In this document: one piece after another, positions 1 to 5,540 of the stretch
Layout: each line of letters begins with the position of its first letter
Position numbering within the stretch: the stretch's first letter is position 1
Origin: Pseudomonadota bacterium
GTDB lineage: Bacteria > Pseudomonadota > Gammaproteobacteria > Burkholderiales > Burkholderiaceae_B
Assembly (NCBI GenBank): GCA_023440825.1
Contig: JAEXRL010000025.1
Location: forward strand, 1-11,581
Direction: 5' to 3'
Length of the DNA: 11,581 bases
Position numbers and translations under genes: made by a program
Notes under the pieces: model-generated
What the model was told of the DNA's origin: nothing
Seen by the model: the letters and a program-made list of their open reading frames with translations, nothing else
The model's database searches: none

Positions 1-1
1 C

Positions 2-793
2 CGCTCAGTGGCCTGGGGCGCACAGCAAGCGGGTGTGGATTGCGTGATTTTCTTACATGAGGGCGTCAGTCACACACGCGAGATGGCCATTCGCCAATAC
101 GGAGCACAAATTGTACGCGTCCCAGGCAATTACGATGACGCTGTGCGCGAGTGTGCACGCGTCTCTGAAGAGCATCAATGGCAAATTATTTCCGATACGA
201 GCTGGGAAAATTATCAGGAAATCCCCAGATATGTCATGGCAGGCTACAGCCTTATCGCTCAGGAAACACAGACACAACTAGAGCGGGCACCAACACATGT
301 TTTTCTGCAAGGTGGTGTAGGTGGCATCGCAGCAGCCATGATTGCATGTCTGGAACGTATTTGGCCTGAAGCTGATATTCGCTATATTATTGTTGAACCA
401 CGACGTGCCGCCTGCCTACAAGATAGCGCAAAAGCTGGCGGCATATTACGCAGTAGTTCAGGGCCATTCAATACCATTATGGCTGGCCTTGCCTGCGGAG
501 AGCCTTCTGCTATCGTGCTTGATCTGATTTATCAACGCTGCGAGCTGTACTTAGCCTTGGACGATGAGGCCATCAAAGAGGCCATGATTCAGTACGCTCG
601 CCCCATGGCACAAGACCCAAAGATTGTAGCGGGTGCCTCCGGCGCAGCCGGGCTGGCCGGCTTACTCTCCCTGCTGAAACTACCTAGCCTATGCTCTCGC
701 CTGCAACTCAATGCGGACAGTCGTGTACTCGTGTTAAATACCGAAAACAATACCGACCCAGCAAGCTACCAATCCATCGTCGGCACTCTTTAG
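2..793 (+). CDS. dpaL: Diaminopropionate ammonia-lyase, PLP-dependent (5'-truncated by window edge)
   Basis: The enzyme degrades 2,3-diaminopropionate to pyruvate and two ammonia using pyridoxal phosphate (fold type II, threonine dehydratase superfamily), in the cytosol. About 263 residues are present against roughly 400 in E. coli YgeX/DpaL, so the N-terminal third with the Schiff-base lysine lies outside the window. The frame is already open at base 2 (Arg-Ser-Val-Ala-Trp), matching the family's GNHGR-AVAW region, so the GTG at position 8 is internal and not a start. Visible family marks are DTSWENYQEIPRYVMAGY, a glycine-rich phosphate-binding loop (FLQGGVGG), IIVEP, the very characteristic TIMAGLACGEP, GASGAAGL and a C-terminal VLNTENNTDP where relatives have STEGDTD. 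Other fold-II lyases such as threonine dehydratase are less likely because of the MAGLACGEP block. No close terminator is seen; the next gene is groES, 319 bases on, with its own promoter. Confidence 0.85.
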   Translation, partial: RSVAWGAQQAGVDCVIFLHEGVSHTREMAIRQYGAQIVRVPGNYDDAVRECARVSEEHQWQIISDTSWENYQEIPRYVMAGYSLIAQETQTQLERAPTHVFLQGGVGGIAAAMIACLERIWPEADIRYIIVEPRRAACLQDSAKAGGILRSSSGPFNTIMAGLACGEPSAIVLDLIYQRCELYLALDDEAIKEAMIQYARPMAQDPKIVAGASGAAGLAGLLSLLKLPSLCSRLQLNADSRVLVLNTENNTDPASYQSIVGTL

Positions 794-914
794 CCTAACT
801 CAAAATATATCAGCAACGTTGCGCCTCGGTACTAATTTGCCTGAAAAAGTACCTGCTCCGGCCTTGTTAGCCATGATGGCGCAAAATTGGCGTGTAGCTC
901 TTGAAATACCGCAA

Positions 915-963
915 TCCGCCCTTATCTATAAGAGTAAGTCAGTGCGGCGTTATAGCGGGCGGA
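915..963 (+). other. Long imperfect inverted repeat between dpaL and groES
   Basis: The arms pair in two blocks: TCCGCCC (915-921) with GGGCGGA (957-963), and CTATAA (926-931) with TTATAG (950-955). They are separated by a TTAT bulge on one side and a single C on the other, with an 18-base loop. A short T-rich stretch (CACTTTTAT) follows. It could be a late terminator for dpaL or a protein-binding element upstream of the groE promoter; the uneven bulge and broken T run make a classical terminator doubtful. The rest of 794-996 shows only a 10-base palindrome GCAACGTTGC at 813-822 and no convincing gene. Confidence 0.35.
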
Positions 964-996
964 CACTTTTATCACTGAATTTCTTTGTATCTGACT

Positions 997-1025
997 CTTG
1001 AAATTCAGAATGTCGCCCCTATAAT
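997..1025 (+). promoter_or_regulatory. groESL promoter with overlapping sigma32-like and sigma70-like elements
   Basis: Read as sigma70: TTGAAA (998-1003), 16-base spacer, perfect TATAAT (1020-1025). Read as sigma32: CTTGAAA (997-1003), 12 bases, then CCCCTATA (1016-1023), close to the heat-shock consensus CTTGAAA / CCCCAT-T. The two readings share the -35 and overlap at the -10, so both holoenzymes could start at nearly the same base, around 1031-1033. That start would lie inside the CIRCE operator. Confidence 0.8.
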
Positions 1026-1051
1026 TAGCACTCGAGGGGGTAGAGTGCTAA
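1025..1051 (+). promoter_or_regulatory. CIRCE operator (HrcA binding site)
   Basis: The element is a perfect 9-9-9 inverted repeat, TTAGCACTC then nine bases then GAGTGCTAA, identical to the CIRCE consensus in both arms. It begins on the last base of the TATAAT box and covers the expected transcription start, so bound HrcA would block initiation. The transcript would also carry part of the palindrome at its 5' end. This implies an hrcA gene elsewhere in the genome; none is in this window. Confidence 0.95.
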
Positions 1052-1112
1052 GCTCACCCCTACACGCTATTTTTTTATACGACTAACGTATTTTTTAAAC
1101 AGGAGCTTTTCC

Positions 1113-1400
1113 ATGGCACTGCGTCCTTTGAACGATCGCGTGATCGTCAAGCGTCTGGATAACGAGCGTACAACCGCTTCCGGTATCGTCATTCCTGACA
1201 GCGCTGCAGAGAAACCCGATCAGGGTGAAATCCTGGCTGTAGGCCCAGGCAAAAAGAACGAAAACGGCACTCTGGTTCCATTGGACCTGAAAGTAGGTGA
1301 CAAAGTTCTGTTTGGCAAATACTCCGGCCAGGCAGTCAAGATCGACGGCGAAGAACTGCTGGTGATCCGCGAAGAAGAGATCTTCGCTGTTATCGAATAA
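1113..1400 (+). CDS. groES: Co-chaperonin GroES (Hsp10)
   Basis: GroES is the heptameric lid of the GroEL chamber, which closes over the substrate during ATP-driven folding in the cytosol. The protein is 95 residues, the usual length. It opens with MALRPLNDRVIVKR, followed by the mobile loop (about residues 17-32) containing the GroEL-binding GIVIP, then GEILAVGPG, VGDKVLFGKYSG and the C-terminal EEIFAVIE. The ATG has a good Shine-Dalgarno AGGAG at 1101-1105 with a spacing of 7. It lies about 80 bases downstream of the predicted start of transcription, controlled by CIRCE and sigma32-like elements, and is followed after 33 bases by groEL in the same transcript. The sequence shows nothing unusual. 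Confidence 0.98.
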   Translation: MALRPLNDRVIVKRLDNERTTASGIVIPDSAAEKPDQGEILAVGPGKKNENGTLVPLDLKVGDKVLFGKYSGQAVKIDGEELLVIREEEIFAVIE

Positions 1401-1433
1401 TTTCGGACCCCGTACTGAATTCAAGGATTTAAA

Positions 1434-3080
1434 ATGACTGCAAAACAAGTTTATTTCGGTGATGACGCTCGCACACGTATCGTACGTGGTGTCAACACAC
1501 TGGCAAACGCCGTCAAAACAACCATGGGCCCTAAAGGTCGTAACGTCGTACTGGATCGCTCCTTCGGTGCTCCTACCGTTACCAAAGATGGTGTTTCCGT
1601 AGCTAAAGAAATCGAGCTGAAAGACAAGTTCGAAAACATCGGTGCGCAACTGGTTAAAGAAGTTGCTTCCAAAACATCCGATAACGCGGGTGACGGTACA
1701 ACTACTGCTACCGTATTGGCTCAAGCCATCGTTGAAGAAGGCCTGAAGTATGTTGCCGCTGGCATCAACCCCATGGACCTGAAGCGCGGTATCGACAAAG
1801 CGGTAGCCGTAACGGTTGAAGAGCTGCGTAAGCTTTCCCGTCCTTGCACCACCAGCAAGGAAATCGCTCAAGTTGGTTCTATCTCTGCCAACAGCGACCA
1901 GTCCATTGGTGAAATCATCGCTAACGCGATGGACAAAGTAGGTAAAGAAGGTGTGATCACCGTTGAAGACGGTAAGTCCCTGGAAAACGAACTGGATGTC
2001 GTAGAGGGCATGCAGTTTGACCGTGGCTACCTGTCCCCCTACTTCATCAACAACCCAGACAAACAAGTGTCCGTACTGGAAGATCCATATATCCTGATTT
2101 TTGACAAAAAAATCAGCAATATCCGTGATCTGCTGCCCGTACTGGAGCAAGTTGCTAAAACCAGCCGTCCTTTGCTGATCGTTGCTGAAGACGTAGAAGG
2201 TGAGGCACTGGCCACACTGGTCGTTAACAACATCCGTGGCATCCTGAAAACAACTGCTGTTAAAGCACCTGGCTTCGGTGACCGCCGCAAAGCCATGCTC
2301 GAAGATATCGCTATCTTGACAGGTGGCGTTGTTATCTCCGAAGAAACAGGCATGTCGCTGGAAAGCGCGACTCTGGACAACCTGGGTCAGGCTAAGCGCA
2401 TCGAAGTTGCCAAAGAAAACACCACCATCATTGACGGTGCTGGCGTTGGTGCCGACATCGAAGCTCGCGTTAAGCAAATCCGCGTTCAAATCGAAGAGTC
2501 CACCTCTGACTACGATCGCGAAAAGCTGCAAGAGCGTGTGGCCAAACTGGCTGGCGGTGTAGCCGTTATCCGTGTAGGCGCAGCCACTGAAGTCGAAATG
2601 AAAGAGAAAAAAGCACGTGTAGAAGATGCTCTGCATGCTACACGCGCTGCGGTAGAAGAAGGTATTGTTCCTGGCGGTGGCGTTGCACTGATCCGTGCTC
2701 GCGCAGCTGTTTCTGGCTTGACCGGCGAGAACTCCGACCAAGACGCAGGTATCCGCTTGGTACTGCGTGCTATCGAAGCCCCCTTGCGCACTATCGTCAG
2801 CAATGCTGGTGTTGAAGCTAGCGTAGTGGTGAACGAAGTTGCAAACGGCAGTGGTACATACGGCTACAACGCAGCTACCGACTCTTACGGTGACCTGGTT
2901 GAGCAAGGCGTACTGGACCCAACCAAAGTGACTCGTACTGCACTGCAAAATGCAGCGTCTATCGCAAGCCTGTTGCTGACAACTGAAGTTGCCGTAACAG
3001 AAATTGTTGATGACAAACCTGCTCCTGCCATGCCTGACATGGGCGGCATGGGTGGTATGGGTGGTATGGGCGGCTTCTAA
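1434..3080 (+). CDS. groEL: Chaperonin GroEL (Hsp60)
   Basis: GroEL is the double-ring ATP-dependent folding chamber. The protein is 548 residues, full length. It carries TTMGPKGRNVVL in the nucleotide site, AGDGTTTATVLA around residue 87 (the Asp that binds magnesium), Cys138 as in E. coli, the apical-domain block VEGMQFDRGYLSPYF, TAVKAPGFGDRRKAMLEDIA, and VEDALHATRAAVEEGIVPGGG near the catalytic Asp398. It ends in a GGM-repeat tail. The start is ATG with AAGGA at 1423-1427, seven bases (1428-1434 region) upstream at normal spacing. By family resemblance the sequence is closest to Alcaligenaceae/Burkholderiales GroEL. Codon choice appears strongly biased (for example CTG for Leu and CGT/CGC for Arg), as expected for a highly expressed gene. 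It shares the groES promoter and is closed by hairpins at 3091 and 3141. Confidence 0.98.
   Translation: MTAKQVYFGDDARTRIVRGVNTLANAVKTTMGPKGRNVVLDRSFGAPTVTKDGVSVAKEIELKDKFENIGAQLVKEVASKTSDNAGDGTTTATVLAQAIVEEGLKYVAAGINPMDLKRGIDKAVAVTVEELRKLSRPCTTSKEIAQVGSISANSDQSIGEIIANAMDKVGKEGVITVEDGKSLENELDVVEGMQFDRGYLSPYFINNPDKQVSVLEDPYILIFDKKISNIRDLLPVLEQVAKTSRPLLIVAEDVEGEALATLVVNNIRGILKTTAVKAPGFGDRRKAMLEDIAILTGGVVISEETGMSLESATLDNLGQAKRIEVAKENTTIIDGAGVGADIEARVKQIRVQIEESTSDYDREKLQERVAKLAGGVAVIRVGAATEVEMKEKKARVEDALHATRAAVEEGIVPGGGVALIRARAAVSGLTGENSDQDAGIRLVLRAIEAPLRTIVSNAGVEASVVVNEVANGSGTYGYNAATDSYGDLVEQGVLDPTKVTRTALQNAASIASLLLTTEVAVTEIVDDKPAPAMPDMGGMGGMGGMGGF
3039..3074 (+). repeat. Four 9-base units coding Met-Gly-Gly in the GroEL tail
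   Basis: Four in-frame units ATGGGYGGY lie at 3039-3047, 3048-3056, 3057-3065 and 3066-3074, followed by TTC and the stop. The two inner units are identical (ATGGGTGGT) and the outer two use GGC. They form the flexible tail that projects into the folding chamber in this family. Copy number commonly varies between species. Confidence 0.95.
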
Positions 3081-3090
3081 GCACGCTTAC

Positions 3091-3112
3091 GGCTCGCTCA
3101 ATGTAGCGAGCC
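3091..3112 (+). other. Hairpin directly downstream of groEL
   Basis: There is a perfect 8-bp stem, GGCTCGCT (3091-3098) with AGCGAGCC (3105-3112), and a 6-base loop, starting 10 bases after the groEL stop. No T run follows, so it is unlikely to terminate alone. It could protect the 3' end of the groESL mRNA or act with the terminator 29 bases further on. Confidence 0.6.
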
Positions 3113-3140
3113 TCACACCCGTCCGCTAGTGACGTTATTA

Positions 3141-3176
3141 AGCCTCAAAGTCTTCACTGACTTTGGGGCTTTTTTC
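3141..3176 (+). terminator. Rho-independent terminator of groESL
   Basis: The 11-bp stem pairs AGCCTCAAAGT (3141-3151) with ACTTTGGGGCT (3160-3170), with one T-G wobble and an 8-base loop. It runs straight into a T tract (3170-3175). It ends the groESL transcript before the dgkA promoter. Confidence 0.9.
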
Positions 3177-3200
3177 TTACTATTAAAAATTGCAGAGAAC

Positions 3201-3232
3201 TCGACAAGATCCGCTCGCTAGCCGCCTATAAT
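3201..3232 (+). promoter_or_regulatory. Candidate sigma70 promoter for dgkA-pyrF
   Basis: A perfect TATAAT lies at 3227-3232. The best -35 match is TCGACA (3201-3206, 5 of 6), but the spacer is then 20 bases, longer than ideal. At a 17-base spacer the hexamer is a poor ACAAGA. Transcription would start near 3239, giving a leader of only about 20 bases before the dgkA ATG. The -10 is convincing and the -35 is weak. Confidence 0.55.
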
Positions 3233-3259
3233 GGGGTGTGATTTGCTAAGTCTATAACT

Positions 3260-3640
3260 ATGACCTCCCCGTTCAAAAGTAAAGGTGGGCCCAAACGCCT
3301 GATCGGTGCTTTACGTTACTCACTACAAGGCTTTCTAGCGGCGTTCAAGCATGAGGCTGCCTTCAGGCAGGAACTACTGCTCGCTGCCGTCTTAACACCT
3401 TGCGCTTTCTGGATAGGCCGTAGCGGTCCAGAAGTACTCATCCTGCTCAGCACACTGGTTTTCGTGCTGATCGTCGAACTACTGAATTCCGCGATTGAGG
3501 CTCTGGCCGACACCATTACCCTAGAACACCATCCGCTTATAGGGCGGGCCAAAGATCTGGGTAGCGCAGCAGTCATGCTTAGCCTGATCTTCTCGGCCAC
3601 CATTTGGATTTACTTACTCTATACCCGTCTGACGACCTAA
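3260..3640 (+). CDS. dgkA: Diacylglycerol kinase, prokaryotic DgkA type
   Basis: This small trimeric inner-membrane enzyme phosphorylates diacylglycerol with ATP to phosphatidic acid, recycling lipid left over from membrane-derived oligosaccharide synthesis. The protein is 126 residues; E. coli DgkA has 122. An N-terminal amphipathic segment carries HEAAFRQE (31-38), followed by membrane segments at about 39-54, 57-75 and 102-121. The active-site block VELLNSAIEALAD has Glu73, Asn76, Glu80 and Asp84, matching E. coli Glu69, Asn72, Glu76 and Asp80, and then AKDLGSAAV with Asp99. The ATG follows a short leader without a clear Shine-Dalgarno, so translation may begin on a nearly leaderless message. 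pyrF starts 4 bases after the stop, so the two are probably co-transcribed and translationally coupled. Confidence 0.95.
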   Translation: MTSPFKSKGGPKRLIGALRYSLQGFLAAFKHEAAFRQELLLAAVLTPCAFWIGRSGPEVLILLSTLVFVLIVELLNSAIEALADTITLEHHPLIGRAKDLGSAAVMLSLIFSATIWIYLLYTRLTT

Positions 3641-3644
3641 TGCC

Positions 3645-4469
3645 ATGAAATTTTTGGATAAACTCAAGGCTGTTTGGACTCACCATAACTCTATGCTTAT
3701 GGTAGGCCTAGACCCCGATCCCACACGAATGCCCGCAGAACTGTTGCAACGCAGTGATGGCATTTTCCAGTTCTGTAAAGGCATCATCGATGCCACGGCC
3801 GACTATATCTGTGGCATTAAACCGCAAATCGCTTACTTTGCCTCTGAATCGGCCGAAGAACAGCTACAAGCTCTGTGCGATTATGTGCGACAAACCTATC
3901 CGCACTTGCCCATCGTCCTTGATGCTAAGCGCGGCGACATAGGGTCCACAGCCGAACATTACGCACTGGAGGCCTTTGATCGCTATCGCGCAGATGCCGT
4001 CACCGTAAATCCTTATATGGGATTAGACTCCGTAGAACCTTATCTGGAATGGAAAAATAAAGGTCTCATTGTGCTGTGCCGTACATCTAATCCTGGCGGC
4101 TCGGACTTGCAGTTTTTAAAGCTGGAAAATGGATTACCCCTGTACTTGCATGTGGCCAGCATGGTCGCAGATAAATGGAATGAGCATGAACAATGTGGTC
4201 TAGTAGTCGGCGCCACCTACCCCGATGAAATCGCACAAGTGCGGGCACGCGTCGGAGACATGCCTTTGCTGATTCCTGGCATCGGCGCTCAAGGTGGCGA
4301 TATTAACGCCACTGTGCTTGCTGGCGCCGACTCACAAGGCTTAGGCATGATGATTAATTCTTCTCGTGCCATTCTGTATGCCAGCCGCGAAGATAACTGG
4401 CGCGAGGCTGCTCAGGCCACGGCAATCGCCACACGCAATGCCATTAACGACAGCAAAGCCGCACGATAA
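3645..4469 (+). CDS. pyrF: Orotidine 5'-phosphate decarboxylase (type 2 subfamily)
   Basis: This enzyme decarboxylates OMP to UMP, the last step of de novo pyrimidine synthesis, in the cytosol. The protein has 274 residues, typical of the longer type 2 family and unlike the roughly 245-residue E. coli enzyme. Catalytic features are Lys59 in GIKPQIAYF and the signature VLDAKRGDIGSTAEHYA with Asp93, Lys95 and Asp98. VNPYMGLDSVEPYL, LCRTSNPGG, VVGATYP and LIPGIGAQGGD line the phosphate and base site, and NSSRAILYA is near the C-terminus. The ATG lies four bases after the dgkA TAA and has no strong ribosome site of its own, suggesting reinitiation. An ATG overlapping the dgkA stop at 3640 runs into a stop after two codons and is not used. 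It converges with pncC over a hairpin. Confidence 0.97.
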   Translation: MKFLDKLKAVWTHHNSMLMVGLDPDPTRMPAELLQRSDGIFQFCKGIIDATADYICGIKPQIAYFASESAEEQLQALCDYVRQTYPHLPIVLDAKRGDIGSTAEHYALEAFDRYRADAVTVNPYMGLDSVEPYLEWKNKGLIVLCRTSNPGGSDLQFLKLENGLPLYLHVASMVADKWNEHEQCGLVVGATYPDEIAQVRARVGDMPLLIPGIGAQGGDINATVLAGADSQGLGMMINSSRAILYASREDNWREAAQATAIATRNAINDSKAAR

Positions 4470-4480
4470 TACCCGAGCTC

Positions 4481-4505
4481 TGCGCCCCTGAACCCACGGG
4501 GCGCA
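4481..4505. terminator. Hairpin between convergent pyrF and pncC, possible bidirectional terminator
   Basis: A perfect 8-bp GC-rich stem, TGCGCCCC (4481-4488) with GGGGCGCA (4498-4505), has a 9-base loop and lies in the 37-base gap between the two stop codons. Neither side has a T run, so intrinsic termination would be weak. It may instead be an RNA 3'-end stabiliser or act with Rho. Confidence 0.55.
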
Positions 4506-4506
4506 C

Positions 4507-5028
4507 CTAGGGCCTAGGCTCCAGCGGGTTAAGCAGCTCTAGGGCCGTTTCCAAAGCAAAATTTACGGCTTGCTGACGAATAGCCTGTCTATTACCCGTA
4601 AAAATTCGACTCACTGCGCGAGTCACCACTCCATCGGACGTACGCTGGGCAAAGCCAAAACACACCAAACCCACTGGCTTGCCCTGGGTGGCTCCATCTG
4701 GCCCAGCAATACCCGTAGTAGACACAGCCAGATGCACGCCTGCACAGGCCGACAACACGCCTGAGGCCATTTCCATTGCCGTTTCTTCACTGACAGCACC
4801 AAAGCGCTCCAGGGTATCGATGTTCACCTGCAGCTCATCTTGTTTAGCCTGATTACTATAGGTCACAAAACCACGCTCAAACCAGGCACTAGAGCCGGGT
4901 TCATTTGTCATCGCGGCGGCCAGCAAACCACCTGTACAAGACTCCGCACTGGCAAACATCCACGCCCGTTTTTTTAGAGCCAGTCCAAGCTGCAGCGCTG
5001 GACTAAACAATGCCGAGGAAGTACTCAT
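4507..5028 (-). CDS. pncC: Nicotinamide-nucleotide amidase (CinA C-terminal domain family)
   Basis: The enzyme deamidates nicotinamide mononucleotide to nicotinate mononucleotide in pyridine nucleotide recycling, in the cytosol. The protein of 173 residues is the stand-alone CinA C-terminal domain, as in E. coli PncC (about 165), without the N-terminal molybdopterin-binding-like domain of full CinA. The signature AESCTGG is at 28-34 with the presumed nucleophile Ser30. It is followed by GFVTYSNQAK, GAVSEETAMEMASG and STTGIAGPDG, then KPVGLV. I chose the ATG at 5028 rather than an upstream ATG at 5100: it overlaps the pgpA stop as ATGA, has GGAG seven bases upstream (5036-5039), and the extra 24 residues from the upstream start match nothing in the family. 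It is the last gene of the rib-nusB-thiL-pgpA operon. Confidence 0.93.
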   Translation of the reverse strand: MSTSSALFSPALQLGLALKKRAWMFASAESCTGGLLAAAMTNEPGSSAWFERGFVTYSNQAKQDELQVNIDTLERFGAVSEETAMEMASGVLSACAGVHLAVSTTGIAGPDGATQGKPVGLVCFGFAQRTSDGVVTRAVSRIFTGNRQAIRQQAVNFALETALELLNPLEPRP

Positions 5029-5540
5029 GCTAAAACTCCAAAACGTACCAAAATTGCCATACCCAATAAGGCATAGCCAGCAGCCAGAATATCGTCCCAC
5101 ATCACACCAAACCCATTATCTAGCCGGTGATCAAAATAACGTATGGGCGCAGGCTTAATAACATCGAAGAAGCGGAACAAGATAAACGCCACCGTTTGCG
5201 CTAACCAGCCTGTAGGACTTAACCACAGCACTAACCAAAAAGCGACCGCCTCATCCCAGTTCATACCACCATGATCGCTGACCCCAAGATCTTGGCCTGT
5301 GCGGTGACAAGCCCAGCAGCCTAAACCGTAACTGAATAATAAAAACGGCGCCATCCACAGATCAGGCAAATGCTGCAAGAGTACTACCCAAACTATCCAG
5401 GCAAACACAGTACCCCAAGTCCCCGGACCTGGCCGCACTATGCCAGTGCCAAAGCTAAAAGCAATCCATCTCCAGGGTTTGGCAAACACCCATGATAAAG
5501 AAGGATAAATTGTTTTTCCGCTCGCTGTCTTCTTACCCAT
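5025..5540 (-). CDS. pgpA: Phosphatidylglycerophosphatase A
   Basis: This inner-membrane phosphatase converts phosphatidylglycerophosphate to phosphatidylglycerol. The protein is 171 residues (E. coli PgpA 172). Family marks in order are FGTGIVRPGPGTWGT (30-44), GVSDHGGMNWDEAVAFW (86-102) with the acidic metal-binding residues, RFFDVIKPAPI (123-133), and GVMWDDILAA (145-154). Hydrophobic stretches at about 45-58, 63-76, 99-121 and 151-169 fit membrane segments. The ATG at 5540 has AGGAA at 5547-5551, spacing 6, and overlaps the 3' end of thiL by 8 bases. Its stop overlaps the pncC start by 4 bases, so translational coupling on both sides is likely. Confidence 0.96.
   Translation of the reverse strand: MGKKTASGKTIYPSLSWVFAKPWRWIAFSFGTGIVRPGPGTWGTVFAWIVWVVLLQHLPDLWMAPFLLFSYGLGCWACHRTGQDLGVSDHGGMNWDEAVAFWLVLWLSPTGWLAQTVAFILFRFFDVIKPAPIRYFDHRLDNGFGVMWDDILAAGYALLGMAILVRFGVLA

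Noticed and set aside
813..822. Palindrome GCAACGTTGC after dpaL
   Set aside because: It is too short for a terminator, has no T run, and occurs once only, so no role can be supported.
819..1001. 60-codon plus-strand frame between dpaL and groES
   Set aside because: It starts with TTG, has no ribosome site, runs through the hairpin into the groE promoter, and has no recognisable sequence.
1095..2948. 617-codon open frame on the minus strand opposite groES and groEL
   Set aside because: It is a shadow of strongly biased groESL codons. The translation is rich in Cys, Phe, Asp and Gln with no recognisable domain, and it lies opposite two certain genes.
5026..5100. Longer pncC start at 5100 adding 24 residues
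   Set aside because: The added residues match nothing in the family, while the ATG at 5028 has GGAG at ideal spacing and the typical ATGA overlap.
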